A stretch of 64,000 nucleotides of DNA from NCBI GenBank assembly GCA_019637915.1, contig JAHBUV010000001.1:1706565-1770564 (forward strand). The letters are read 5' to 3'. The notes below the pieces were generated by a model. It was not told where the DNA came from. It was given only the letters and a program-made list of their open reading frames with translations, and did not search any database. The stretch comes from Pseudobdellovibrionaceae bacterium. GTDB taxonomy: Bacteria; Bdellovibrionota; Bdellovibrionia; Bdellovibrionales; Bdellovibrionaceae. The translations under genes and the position numbers were made by a program. Positions 53,696 to 62,352 of the stretch are shown here, piece after piece; within the stretch, counting starts at the first letter, position 1, and every line of letters starts with the position of its first letter.

Positions 53696-55176
53696 AATCC
53701 GCTTTCGAGGGCTTTTTCCACCGGTCGCTCGGGCGCGACGGTTTTTTCCTCGCTCAGCAGGTAGGCGACGACGTCTTTGGCGCCGTAGTGCTCTTGTCCC
53801 GGTTTCAGAATCCGGGCGATTTTATTCAAATCATCGCCCGCCGTGAGCAAGTGCATTTCAACGCGGCCGCCGGCCTGGATCTGCGGCATGCCGATATCGG
53901 CCATCAGGGCGTTGCACAGGCACTTGCGGCCGACGGTGTCTTCCTCGAGGCCGCCTTTTTTCACGTAATCCGCGACCGGTTCGGCGGGGCAGCGTTGTCC
54001 CAGGCTGCCGTCCTCTTTTTTATAGAAATGACGGAGGTACCCGAGATCGCAAATGCGTTTGCGCGAGAGATAAATGCTCTCTTCCGAGATGCTGCCCGGG
54101 ATGCGCGCGGCCTTGAACGGGAAGCCCGTGGGGGAGGAGCGCGGATCCGTGAAGATCCAGCCGCCCTCCGGCGGTTTTTCATGCAAAACGGTGTGAATGG
54201 CCCCGGCGCGAAGTTTCGGGTCAACACCCGACTCGTCCGAGAACGCGAACAGGGTGCCGACCTGAATGCCGTGGGCGCCTTGTTCGCGCACCTGACGGAA
54301 TTTTTCCGGGGTGGCGTAATCGCCCGCCATCCAGAAGGGCAGCTCGAGGGCGGCCATGTCGGCCAGCGAAACCGCGTCGCGCTCGCCGTAAATGGGCTCG
54401 CCGCGCTCGTTCAGTTTCATCGGGCCGCGCGGGGGCGCATTGTGCCCGCCCGCCAGGGGGCCTTCGACGATGAAGCCGTCCACGCGGCCGGTGGATTTCT
54501 TTTTCAGGTTCATCGCCAGCACGGCGGAGGAAACGATCGGGAAGAAGTAGGGGCGCTTCAGGGGCTTCAGCTCCAGGCCCTCCATCACGTCGCGGGGATC
54601 GAAATACGTCACGGCGTCTTCACCGCCCACCACGGGGATTTTCAGGCCGGCCTTTTCGTTGTTGGCGAAAAGATCCAGGGCGCCCGGGATCTCGCGCGGG
54701 ATGCCCGCGCCCATGATGACGTAATCCACATCCGCGAGCATGGCGCCATACAGGCAAGCCAGGTTGGGGAGCTGAATTTTCTCGAGCAAATTCAAACCGA
54801 CGACGCCGTCGTGGCCTTCACGGGCCAGCCAGACTTCCACGAAGCAGGCGGCCACCGTGGTCTGCAGCAGGAATTTCGGCGACTCCAAAGAAAACATCGG
54901 CGGGCGCTTGTAGGCCTGGCCCGGATTGCGGCCGTTCTCCAGAAAGTAGGTCTCGAGGATTTTCTGCGCGATGGCTTGCGACGGAAAGGCCGCCAAGGCA
55001 CGACGACAGTGACCACCGACATCACCGTCCTGCAAACGGCGGACGAGGACCGAATTGATGGCGGTGCCGGAGACAACGCCCAACTGCCCGGTCTCGGACA
55101 CGGCTTTGGCCAATTTCCAGTCGGAAACGGCGATGCCCATGCCGCCTTGAATAAGAATCGGGTGATTTTTGTGCAT
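53692..55176 (-). CDS. Nitronate monooxygenase/2-nitropropane dioxygenase-like FMN protein
   Basis: 494 aa. From ATG 55176 it opens PILIQGGMGIAVSDWKLAKA as in nitronate monooxygenases, with GTAINSVLVRR, PIVSSAVLAMNLKK, FIVEGPLAGGHNAPP and GIQVGTLFAFSDESGV. Later text (RKRICDLGYLRHFYKKEDGS, GRKCLCNALMADIG) is not typical of the short enzymes and is seen in longer PfaD-like relatives. Upstream in-frame codons reach 55254 but the domain begins at 55176. Reaction substrate unknown; coupled downstream to the 328-residue protein. Confidence 0.85.
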   Translation of the reverse strand: MHKNHPILIQGGMGIAVSDWKLAKAVSETGQLGVVSGTAINSVLVRRLQDGDVGGHCRRALAAFPSQAIAQKILETYFLENGRNPGQAYKRPPMFSLESPKFLLQTTVAACFVEVWLAREGHDGVVGLNLLEKIQLPNLACLYGAMLADVDYVIMGAGIPREIPGALDLFANNEKAGLKIPVVGGEDAVTYFDPRDVMEGLELKPLKRPYFFPIVSSAVLAMNLKKKSTGRVDGFIVEGPLAGGHNAPPRGPMKLNERGEPIYGERDAVSLADMAALELPFWMAGDYATPEKFRQVREQGAHGIQVGTLFAFSDESGVDPKLRAGAIHTVLHEKPPEGGWIFTDPRSSPTGFPFKAARIPGSISEESIYLSRKRICDLGYLRHFYKKEDGSLGQRCPAEPVADYVKKGGLEEDTVGRKCLCNALMADIGMPQIQAGGRVEMHLLTAGDDLNKIARILKPGQEHYGAKDVVAYLLSEEKTVAPERPVEKALESGL

Positions 55177-55351
55177 GTTGAGCAATCTATCGGGAAGAAG
55201 GCCCGCGATGCAATCAAAGAGTGGAAAAAACCTCAGGAAACAGATAGTTGGCAATTCATGTAAACGTTTGATTTAATTTCACTTTTTCACAGAATCGCCC
55301 ACTCTGTCGACAGACAAATCATGAAACAAATCAAGCTTCTGCGGATGGGGT

Positions 55352-56113
55352 TTACTTCTTCCGGGTGAGTTCCACGATCTCCTCGAGCTTTTCCACGGGC
55401 TGCACTCCGCTCAGCGCAATGCCGTTGAGAATCATCGTCGGGGTTCCATTGAAGCCGAAGGCTTGGAATTCCGCCATGTCCTCTGCGACGGTCTTTTTCA
55501 CCGCGGCGGATTTGACGTCGGCGGCGAGCTTGCCGGGGTGAGCGCCAACTTGAGCGGCCGCTTTTTTCAGAAACGCTTCATCTTTCAGTTGTCTTTGATG
55601 GGCGAAGACATGCTCGTAGAACTTGAGCGCTTTGACTTTGTCCTGACGGCGGATCGCCTCGAAGTACAGCGCGGCCGGAAAGGCCATCGGGTGGAAATCG
55701 AGGGGCATGTTCTTGTAATAGACCTGGATGTCATTTTTGTGCTTTTGTTTGAACTCCTTCAATGACTCGCTCGCCATTTTGCAGGCGGGGCATTGAAAAT
55801 CCACGTACTCCACCAGCACGATGGGGGCCTTGTCGTCGCCGATCAACCTCCGCTCCTCTGAAAGCTTCGGTTGTTTGGGATTTTTCAAATCCCTCTCCTG
55901 CCCTTTTTTCATTTCAGAAGCGTGTTGTTCATATTGCGCCTGCTGGGCCTTCTGGGCCGCGCGATTGACGGATTCGATGAACCGGACGGGATTCTCCTCA
56001 ATCGCCTCGAACACGATGTCCGGATTCTTTTTGATCGCCTCGCGGATCTGGTTTTCGCTGGAAACGCAACCGGAGACGGCGAAACCACCCAATGCCAGGA
56101 TTAACTTTTTCAT
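55352..56113 (-). CDS. DsbA-like thiol-disulfide lipoprotein
   Basis: 253 aa. Lipoprotein signal (LALGGFAVSGC, Cys16), helical spacer with a KAQQAQYEQHASEMKK stretch, then a thioredoxin fold with Cys108-Pro-Ala-Cys111 (VDFQCPACKMAS) and cis-Pro GTPTMILNG. This fits the BdbD/DsbA or Com1-like lipoprotein group. The ATG overlaps the M56 peptidase stop, so it is part of the BlaI operon. Confidence 0.88.
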   Translation of the reverse strand: MKKLILALGGFAVSGCVSSENQIREAIKKNPDIVFEAIEENPVRFIESVNRAAQKAQQAQYEQHASEMKKGQERDLKNPKQPKLSEERRLIGDDKAPIVLVEYVDFQCPACKMASESLKEFKQKHKNDIQVYYKNMPLDFHPMAFPAALYFEAIRRQDKVKALKFYEHVFAHQRQLKDEAFLKKAAAQVGAHPGKLAADVKSAAVKKTVAEDMAEFQAFGFNGTPTMILNGIALSGVQPVEKLEEIVELTRKK

Positions 56114-57228
56114 CTCATCCCCTTGTTTGTCGGAATTGATTGTTTGTCGTTCTCACACCTGTTCGAATCCGGCTTTTGATTCAGCCAGGACTCCATCCAC
56201 TTTTCATGATTCCACTGGGAGCACATGAGCCCTCGAGACATGTTTCCATCGCGGCCGCCGATGGTCACACGGGCCTGCGCGGCCGAAAACCCGATTGAAA
56301 GAGAAACCGTCAGAACCAAAATCCGCCGGAATAGACTCCTCGAAACTTTCGATTTTTCAAGGGAGTTCAGGGATTCCATCCTCTCCTTGATTTCCTTGAA
56401 GCCACGACTGGCCGAAACGGATACCAGGCTGGTGGATGAGCCCGGGGCCAAAGAGACCACGTCCAAAAGCGATCGCTGAAGATCGAGCGGGCGAATGCCG
56501 GCCGCCAGCACGGATTCTTCATCCGCGGCTTTTTCCACCGTCATGTGATGCCGATGGTGAAAGAGGGCCATCAAGGGATGAAAAAACAGCGCTCTCCGGC
56601 AGAGCCTTCCCAACAACAACCAAAGAACATCGCCATCGCGCGCATGAACGAGTTCATGGCAAAGAACCGCCCGCAGGCTGTCGGCTGAAAGCTCGTTCAG
56701 CAACTTCTCTGGCATCACCACTTTGCAATTCCGAAAACCGAGGACGAAAGGACTGATTTGTTCGCCCGTCGTGTAAAACGGCATCTCCTTTGCCAGGCCC
56801 AAGCGTCTTCGGCACATCTCAAATATTTTTTGCGGCTCCGGGCTCAAGACAGGCTTGAGTCGGCGGACCTGCCGAAATGAAAGAAAAATCCTGAGGCCGT
56901 CTTGGCTCAGCAAAAATCCGAAGCCACACGCCCATATCGCCGCGATGAGGCGGGTGATGGGCAGGGAAGATCCGGCTTTCACGAAACGATCAAAACAGCC
57001 GGACGCCAGTTCCGGATCCGCGAACGCAACGAGCAAAAAACCCGCTGAAAAAACGGTCATGATCAAAACCGTCTGACTGTTCAAAAACCATTTCATCTGC
57101 AGATGGCTGGTTCTCCCCAAGAGCCAAGCCGAGACGATCCACCATAAAATCAGAGATACCGTGGCGGCCAATGTCCCGACCAGCAAACCTCGCCAGACAT
57201 AATCAAGAAACGGGAGCTCAGCCAACAT
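56110..57228 (-). CDS. BlaR1-like M56 zinc peptidase without sensor domain
   Basis: 372 aa membrane metallopeptidase of family M56. Three to four helices in the N-terminal half, then HELVHARDGD with His191-Glu192-x-x-His195 and the third-ligand region EKAADEESV. After that, a helix near 305-325 and a short tail; no penicillin-binding sensor domain. Paralogues cleave BlaI-type repressors; BlaI is directly upstream, overlapping its start by 11 bases. Its own cue is therefore unknown. Confidence 0.9.
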   Translation of the reverse strand: MLAELPFLDYVWRGLLVGTLAATVSLILWWIVSAWLLGRTSHLQMKWFLNSQTVLIMTVFSAGFLLVAFADPELASGCFDRFVKAGSSLPITRLIAAIWACGFGFLLSQDGLRIFLSFRQVRRLKPVLSPEPQKIFEMCRRRLGLAKEMPFYTTGEQISPFVLGFRNCKVVMPEKLLNELSADSLRAVLCHELVHARDGDVLWLLLGRLCRRALFFHPLMALFHHRHHMTVEKAADEESVLAAGIRPLDLQRSLLDVVSLAPGSSTSLVSVSASRGFKEIKERMESLNSLEKSKVSRSLFRRILVLTVSLSIGFSAAQARVTIGGRDGNMSRGLMCSQWNHEKWMESWLNQKPDSNRCENDKQSIPTNKGMR

Positions 57229-57616
57229 CTTCGCCCCCTTTTTTGTGCTCCATCTTCGCCATCATGTCTTTCAGCTGCGAAAGCTCTTCCGCCGTCAATT
57301 TCGAAGAGGACACAAAATAAGCGAAGAGAGGGCTGACTGAACCACCCAGGGTTTTTTCAATGAAGTTCGAGACCTTGTCGCTGAGCACTTCATTCGTTTC
57401 AAGCTTCGTGCGGTATTGAAAAATCCCGTTTTCACGGGCGCGGCTCAAGAATCCCTTTTTACGGAGCCTCTCCATGACCGTTAAAACGGTCGTGCGCGCC
57501 AGCTTCTTTTCCTTTTCAAAATGGACCGCCACGTCCCTCACGGAGAGAGGCTCATGGCCATCGACATAGCGAAGGATTTCCATTTCCTGCTCACCCAAAC
57601 TCGGCACTTTCTTCAT
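57218..57616 (-). CDS. BlaI/MecI-type repressor
   Basis: 132 aa. Winged-helix text LGEQEMEILRYVDGHEPLSV then VTTVLTVMERL-like ARTTVLTVMERLRKKGFLSR, followed by a dimerisation helix FIEKTLGGSVSPLFAYFV. ATG 57616 is chosen from domain placement; upstream in-frame codons reach 57667. Two palindromic operators sit directly ahead of its start. It controls itself, the M56 peptidase and the DsbA-like lipoprotein. Confidence 0.9.
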   Translation of the reverse strand: MKKVPSLGEQEMEILRYVDGHEPLSVRDVAVHFEKEKKLARTTVLTVMERLRKKGFLSRARENGIFQYRTKLETNEVLSDKVSNFIEKTLGGSVSPLFAYFVSSSKLTAEELSQLKDMMAKMEHKKGGEDVG

Positions 57617-57627
57617 CAGCCACCTCA

Positions 57628-57667
57628 GACTACAAATGTAGTCTAAATTGACTACGTCTGTAGTCAA
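57628..57667 (-). promoter_or_regulatory. Two BlaI-type operators overlapping the promoter
   Basis: Dyads gactacaaatgtagtc (57628-57643, perfect except central four bases) and gactacgtctgtagtc (57650-57665) match the BlaI/MecI operator pattern TACANNTGTA; centres are 22 bp apart, two helical turns. On the reverse strand TTGACT (57662-57667) and TAGACT (57640-57645), 16 apart, form a promoter that both operators overlap. Confidence 0.85.
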
Positions 57668-57711
57668 TGGGGTCTGGAGTCTAGTTTTTCGGGATGCAGG
57701 AAAATTGCGGT

Positions 57712-57870
57712 CTATTCATCAGTTCCTGCAACAATTTCCACTTTGATGCGATCGGGGTCTTCGAAATAGACCGCGTAATTTCCACCCGCACGTGGATGCG
57801 AGCTTGTTTCTTAGATGGTGGAGTAGACGACGAAGTCATCCAGCCGACTTTGCAGCTACTGACGGTCCAG
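57712..57870 (-). pseudogene. Decayed VOC/glyoxalase-family gene remnant
   Basis: In one reverse frame the sequence reads HPRAGGNYAVYFEDPDRIKV and then EIVAGTDE before a stop at 57712-57714. This is a typical C-terminal strand of VOC (glyoxalase/bleomycin-resistance) proteins. Upstream the same frame carries two in-frame stops, so this is a fragment of a broken gene. No start is present. Confidence 0.6.
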
Positions 57871-57940
57871 TAATGACTGCAACCTCCTTGGTACCTATAA
57901 GTAGTTGATAATAATAATGACTTCGTGCAGTATTTGATTT

Positions 57941-58102
57941 TGCTACAAAAAATGATTCAAAATTTGCAGCAACCTATTTGTAATTATAAGTGCTTATATT
58001 TATTAGGTATTATCATTATGGACCAGTTTTCTACAAAAAGTACTCAAAAACTTGTAGAATGATGACAGGTTTTCTACAAAATATGCAGCAAATTTTGCAG
58101 AT
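57941..58102. promoter_or_regulatory. Three matched 31-bp dyads upstream of the Fic gene
   Basis: Each is eight bases, fifteen bases, eight bases: TGCTACAA/TTGCAGCA (57941-57971), TTCTACAA/TTGTAGAA (58029-58059, perfect) and TTCTACAA/TTGCAGAT (58072-58102). Centres are 88 and 43 bases apart; the third ends 17 bases before the Fic ATG. This suggests a regulator that binds repeatedly in the leader, perhaps the Fic protein itself through its C-terminal HTH. Confidence 0.6.
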
Positions 58103-58119
58103 AAAGTTGCGGGTATAAA

Positions 58120-59364
58120 ATGAGCAAAGACGACTTTGATTTCTTAAATTCGGACATCTGGCTCAACTACACCCAGCAAAGCTATCGATCTCCTGAAGAG
58201 ATCAGGTATCGACTTCAGGAGAAAAATAAAAAGCCGAAAGATTGGGAATCAGTGGCGAGAAAGATCGTCGCTATTCGAAAAACCAATGCGATCACACTGT
58301 TCATCGATTCGATTGCACCGAGGTTTTGGTTTTATCCTGCTGACAGCATTCTACGGAAAATTAATGAAATCGACCGAATCGGAACTGCTCTATACGAAAG
58401 GATTCGGCGTGCGACATTTGAACAAGAGTTTCTATTAAATTCGAGAATTGAAGAGGCGATCACTTCTGCAATTTACGAAGGTGCTCACAGTACGAGAGCA
58501 CAAGCAAAGCAGCTAATCGCGTCCAAGGAAACACCCAAGAACAAAGATGAGTGGATGCTCATCAATAACCTTCTGGCCATGAATTGGGTGAAGGATCACA
58601 ATCAAGAAACCCTTTCCAAAGACACGATCCTTACCCTTCATGAAATTGTAACTCGGAACACTCTCGAAGGTGATGACGTCAACTACTCAGGTCGGTTTCG
58701 CGACGACACGGTGAGTGTCGGTCCGCATGAAGGAATTCAATACGATTTGATTGAGACCGCTATCAATCAAATGATCAAACTCATTACTCAGAATAGACGT
58801 TACATACATCCAATTATTAGAGGCGTACTCATCCACTACTTCATTGCATATATTCATCCGTTCTTCGACGGAAACGGGCGAACTGCCAGAGCACTCTTCT
58901 ATTTCAAATCAATGAAACACAATTTGAAGTATGTTGAGTTACTTTCCGTCTCTGCCTACTTGAAACAGCATGGGGAGCAATATGAAAAGGCATTTCAAAA
59001 AGTCGTAGAGAACGAATACGACGTGACCTACTTCATCGATTTTTGCCTAGACTCGATGCTCTCAGCATTAAAACAGGTAGAGAAGAAGATTACTTATTTA
59101 ATTCGAATGGCTGACCTAAAGCAGCGGTTCAAGCTTAACGACAATCAGCTTGGATTACTTCAACGGATGGCTCTCAATAAGTTCCGATTCGTACATATCG
59201 AAGAGTATGCAGCACAGATCAAAATGTCTCGTGAGACTGCCCGGCAAGATTTAAAGGAACTCCAAGATCAAGGTCTGTTGATCGAATTCAAGTCTGGCAA
59301 GAAGCTCTGCTACAAGGTCAACGCAGAGAAGCTAAGAGAGCTTTATAAAGATCCAGGTGTTTAG
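58120..59364 (+). CDS. Fic/DOC-family protein with N-terminal inhibition motif and C-terminal HTH
   Basis: 414 aa, predicted AMP-transferase. Fic motif HPFFDGNGRTAR starts at His246, with Asp250 and the GNGR anion hole. The inhibition helix motif S-x-x-x-E-G is at Ser116-Glu120-Gly121 (ITSAIYEGAH), so it is a class II, self-inhibited form. The last 75 or so residues have a DeoR-like winged helix, YAAQIKMSRETARQDLKELQ. AT-rich relative to genes before 57.7 kb, so likely acquired. Alone, without an adjacent antitoxin gene. Confidence 0.88.
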   Translation: MSKDDFDFLNSDIWLNYTQQSYRSPEEIRYRLQEKNKKPKDWESVARKIVAIRKTNAITLFIDSIAPRFWFYPADSILRKINEIDRIGTALYERIRRATFEQEFLLNSRIEEAITSAIYEGAHSTRAQAKQLIASKETPKNKDEWMLINNLLAMNWVKDHNQETLSKDTILTLHEIVTRNTLEGDDVNYSGRFRDDTVSVGPHEGIQYDLIETAINQMIKLITQNRRYIHPIIRGVLIHYFIAYIHPFFDGNGRTARALFYFKSMKHNLKYVELLSVSAYLKQHGEQYEKAFQKVVENEYDVTYFIDFCLDSMLSALKQVEKKITYLIRMADLKQRFKLNDNQLGLLQRMALNKFRFVHIEEYAAQIKMSRETARQDLKELQDQGLLIEFKSGKKLCYKVNAEKLRELYKDPGV

Positions 59365-59691
59365 CACTTGCTTCACGGGTTCAGCCCGGTCTGCTCAGAG
59401 GGAGAAGGTCAGACTCTACCCTTTAAGGGGCGTTGTGTCCACCAAACCGGGGCAACTTCACTAGAGATACTTATTCCCAAACCAAAATAACCCGCAGCAT
59501 TAAGTATTTGATAACTTTTACTAAAACTACTTAGAGCATTTAAATAAAACCTGAAATATCTGTCTTTCAAATGGACCATTTCATTTACTTTTGTAAACAC
59601 AAAAGACGACCTAGACCTTGTTTGAAAAATTTAAACTCCGTAGGATCTGGTTGTGCGCACATAAACAAAAAAATTAAGGAGAATTTTTAAA
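59365..59691. other. Gene-poor stretch with GC-richer patch and hairpin repeat
   Basis: No convincing gene. 59375-59465 is more GC-rich than its surroundings, and 59436-59460 begins TGTCCACCAAACCGG and reads like the end of an IS3-type element, though no transposase follows. CTTTTGT (59588-59594) and ACAAAAG (59599-59605) form a hairpin repeat with a four-base loop, about 90 bases before the next gene. A 63-codon reverse frame at 59409-59600 has no protein-like pattern and is not called. Confidence 0.4.
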
Positions 59692-60282
59692 ATGAAAACC
59701 GCAATTCTGTTTTTTAGTCTTTTAGTAGGCGGCTTCGCCCATGCACAAGTTATCGCAGACACGTTTGAGTGCCGAGCCAAAATAGTTGATCTTAAAACAA
59801 ATGACACCGCAGAAAGTGTCGGCATGGCGGCAGGCCATCGCATAGTGACGCCGATAGATTCCTCAACAGGACAACCATATCCATCAAATATGGAAGTCTC
59901 TAAAGGCGAGGCTAAACTAAGTTTGGCGCTTAACGGAAAAATAAATTCATACAAAGTTGATTTCAATCTTCAGTATGGATTTGCTAAACGTTCTCTTCCA
60001 AATCCCACTGAAGCTCGACAGTATGTTTGCAATCAAGTTACACTTCAAAGTTGTCAGAATGGTGAGATGGGTTCGTGTGCCGCTGCGAGCACAATTTGCG
60101 TAGTAATTCCAGATCCTTTTGATCCTAAATATGGGTGGAGCGAAACAATCTTAATTCAAAAAGTCCCAGTGTTTAATGAAAAACTTTTGCGTCCTCTCGA
60201 TACAATCGTTCCGATTGATCCAAATGACCCTAATGGAGCACGCGTAACTGTCTCTTGCAAATTTCAAGGAACATACCTCTAA
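59692..60282 (+). CDS. Exported hypothetical protein, regulator-associated
   Basis: 196 aa. Signal peptide of about 19 residues (MKTAILFFSLLVGGFAHA), then ADTFECRAKIVDLK and a four-Cys region around QVTLQSCQNGEMGSCAAAS. Probably disulfide-bonded, with DTFECRAK resembling the RDSFECTIRSG text of the 61090 protein. ATG has aaggag ten bases upstream. It stands two bases ahead of a TIGR02147 regulator. Confidence 0.72.
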   Translation: MKTAILFFSLLVGGFAHAQVIADTFECRAKIVDLKTNDTAESVGMAAGHRIVTPIDSSTGQPYPSNMEVSKGEAKLSLALNGKINSYKVDFNLQYGFAKRSLPNPTEARQYVCNQVTLQSCQNGEMGSCAAASTICVVIPDPFDPKYGWSETILIQKVPVFNEKLLRPLDTIVPIDPNDPNGARVTVSCKFQGTYL

Positions 60283-60284
60283 CG

Positions 60285-61103
60285 ATGCAATCAGTTAGAC
60301 CTGTTGTTTTTGATTATACTGACCCGTCAGAATTCCTCCGAGACCTTGGCGAGCACAATAGAGAAACTCGCCGAGGTTTCAGTGTTCGTGCCAGATCAAA
60401 AGATATGGTCGGGTGCTCGCCTGCTCTTATTTCACAAGTTTTAAAAGGTCAGAGAAAACTAAAACGTGACCAACTGTTAAATTTCGCAAAAGTCTTTGGG
60501 CTAACAACCACCGAAGTAAACCACATCGACAATCTTCTTAAGTCAGAACAAACGCAAGGTGCGCTTAGTGACTTTTCTATTCCTACAAAGGAAGCAACAG
60601 CAAAAGTTCCTAAAAATCATCTTTTGGCTGATTGGTTGCATCCCTACGTAAAAGACCTTATTGAGCTAAAAGATTTTAAGCTTGATGTGAAATGGATGCT
60701 TCAGCATCTGGGCTTCGCAGCAACTCCACCTAAAATTGAAAAATCAGTTCAATTTCTTCTCAAGGAAGGGTTCTGGAGAAAAACTCCCGAAGGGAAAATT
60801 GTTCCTGAAGAAGCAGCAGTCGTGACGACAAATGAGATTCCAAATGAAAAAATTAAAGCCTTTCATAAGCAGGCATTAAAAATTGCAGCAAAAGGCTTGG
60901 AAGAGTTTCCTGTAAATCGGCGTAAAGCTTCAACCATTCTCGTCGCCGTTAATGAGGACTCAAAAGAAGAACTGAAAGCTCTCATCAATAAATTTCAAAG
61001 TGATTTGGTTTCATTTATGGAAAATCATTCGCAGGACAAGGACGAACTTATGCAAGTGACGATTCACATGACTCCAATCGGAGGACAAGATGTCAAAAAG
61101 TAA
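60285..61103 (+). CDS. TIGR02147-family HTH transcriptional regulator
   Basis: 272 aa from ATG 60285; a 30-base in-frame upstream extension overlaps the previous gene and lacks sense. HTH at about residues 32-72 (GCSPALISQVLKGQRKLKRD), then WLHPYVKDLIELKDFKLD, FHKQALKIAAKGLEEFPVN and TILVAVNEDSKEELKALINK, as in TIGR02147. AT-rich codon use differs from the similar regulator at 5987-6751. It overlaps the following GNGG gene by 14 bases. Confidence 0.86.
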   Translation: MQSVRPVVFDYTDPSEFLRDLGEHNRETRRGFSVRARSKDMVGCSPALISQVLKGQRKLKRDQLLNFAKVFGLTTTEVNHIDNLLKSEQTQGALSDFSIPTKEATAKVPKNHLLADWLHPYVKDLIELKDFKLDVKWMLQHLGFAATPPKIEKSVQFLLKEGFWRKTPEGKIVPEEAAVVTTNEIPNEKIKAFHKQALKIAAKGLEEFPVNRRKASTILVAVNEDSKEELKALINKFQSDLVSFMENHSQDKDELMQVTIHMTPIGGQDVKK

Positions 61104-62100
61104 AATAATTTTATTTCTATATTTAATGTGTCCTGCATTTTCTTTTGCGGGAACAGTGGTTGGAAATGGTGGGGAGCCTATTCTACATTATTTAGAGGCT
61201 TCACGTTTCGCTCTTATTGAAACACTCAGAGATATTCATAATGATCCAAAAAAGAATGCTGAGTTTTGCTCTAAGGAGTCACAACTCAATGCCGATCAGA
61301 AAAATTTCTGCCGTGAGTATTTATTGGAAATTTTAGATCAAGTCATCACGCTGAACCTTGAACCGAAAAAAGTTCCCTTTGTTCTGAGAGAAGACCCTTT
61401 GCTTGTGGTTGGGCCAGATGGAAAACCGATGCCAGTTTCTGCAAGAACTGAACTCGGCGACCAAGGGCCTATTGAGTTTCATCTTGATTCTATTAAGTTG
61501 ATGGCTCCTAAAGACCTTTTGCAATTGGTAGCACACGAATTTCAACATAAAATCACTTATAAAAACAGCAGTCCGACAGACAATGATCCTATTGGGCCGT
61601 TTCAATATGGACGATTTTTGATTGATTCTGTAGCATCTGCTATCGTGAAAGTGGCTATTGAAACTGGAAGGATTGGCACGCAGCTTGTTCTTCGGGATAG
61701 TTTTGAATGCACCATCCGCTCGGGTTCATCGCAATTTGGAATGAGGGCCTCAACGCAAAGATGGTTTTTTGATTCTTCTCTTACAAGCTACAAAACAAGT
61801 CTTAGCGAACTGCCGACAGACCCATTTATTTTTGTTTCAGAGACCATCGATTCAAAAATTGTTTTTCAGCTCAACATTACTGATAAGAATCACTGCCAAA
61901 ATCTGAATGATGCCAGCTTACGACAATCTCGTTTGGCCTTGTGGAGAGTATTCAATAATCCTCAAACACCATCGCAATTGATTTCTGAACAAAAGCTGCC
62001 TGGAGTGAATCCTCTGTGCGAAAAAGTATCACCGCTTTTCACAGCAGACTTTCAAGCCATTCATTTTGATTGCAAGTATTACGGGACTGAGGCTCACTAA
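61090..62100 (+). CDS. Exported GNGG-family protein with HExxH
   Basis: 336 aa. Signal peptide (about residues 1-20) then TVVGNGGEPILHYLE (GNGG at 25-28). VAHEFQHKITYK holds an HExxH motif at His149-Glu150-x-x-His153, followed by GPFQYGRFLIDSVASAIV; hence a candidate zinc peptidase. The C-terminal half is a separate domain with RDSFECTIRSGSSQF. It overlaps the TIGR02147 gene and has the same regulator-plus-GNGG arrangement as 4692-6751. No catalytic assignment beyond the motif. Confidence 0.75.
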   Translation: MSKSKIILFLYLMCPAFSFAGTVVGNGGEPILHYLEASRFALIETLRDIHNDPKKNAEFCSKESQLNADQKNFCREYLLEILDQVITLNLEPKKVPFVLREDPLLVVGPDGKPMPVSARTELGDQGPIEFHLDSIKLMAPKDLLQLVAHEFQHKITYKNSSPTDNDPIGPFQYGRFLIDSVASAIVKVAIETGRIGTQLVLRDSFECTIRSGSSQFGMRASTQRWFFDSSLTSYKTSLSELPTDPFIFVSETIDSKIVFQLNITDKNHCQNLNDASLRQSRLALWRVFNNPQTPSQLISEQKLPGVNPLCEKVSPLFTADFQAIHFDCKYYGTEAH

Positions 62101-62107
62101 GAATAAG

Positions 62108-62134
62108 GACGCAGCTATTTTATTAAGCTGCGTC
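62108..62134. terminator. Hairpin after the GNGG gene
   Basis: A nine-base stem gacgcagct (62108-62116) with agctgcgtc (62126-62134) and nine-base loop. On the reverse strand it follows the stop of the remnant frame at 62133 and is trailed by T-rich sequence; a terminator for either strand, with little T-tract on the forward side. Confidence 0.5.
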
Positions 62135-62346
62135 ACCCTGCCAATTTCAGCTTCTTAGTTTTTGCCGTATATGCCGTTGGCGTATATCGTGTATCCATCC
62201 ATTCAGGTTCGGGACGTGTTGCTGGAAAATTTAAAATTTCTGTTAAAGCTTCTTCTTGCTCTTTGCTCAATACCGGAATTTTTTTGTAACTCAATCGGAC
62301 GCCACTTTTATTAACTGTTGAGAAGACAGGCGATTTGTAGAATAAT
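62133..62346 (-). pseudogene. Reverse-strand remnant: C-terminal part of an unknown gene
   Basis: The reverse frame ending at 62133 reads LSYKKIPVLSKEQEEALTEI, LNFPATRPEPEWMDTRYT and PTAYTAKTKKLKLAG, with continuous protein-like composition for about 65 codons and no credible start; the promoter of the forward gene at 62353 begins where it fades. I take it as a truncated 3-prime gene end. The family is not recognised. Confidence 0.4.
62318..62346 (+). promoter_or_regulatory. Promoter for 62353 gene, near-leaderless
   Basis: TTGAGA (62318-62323), 17-base spacer and AATAAT (62341-62346). With transcription seven bases after the -10, the start is the A of ATG 62353. No ribosome site precedes it. 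Confidence 0.5.
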
Positions 62347-62352
62347 ATTATT

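Noticed and set aside
59409-59600. A 63-codon reverse frame between Fic and the next gene
   Set aside because: No ribosome site and no protein-like pattern; sits in AT-rich sequence where chance frames are common.
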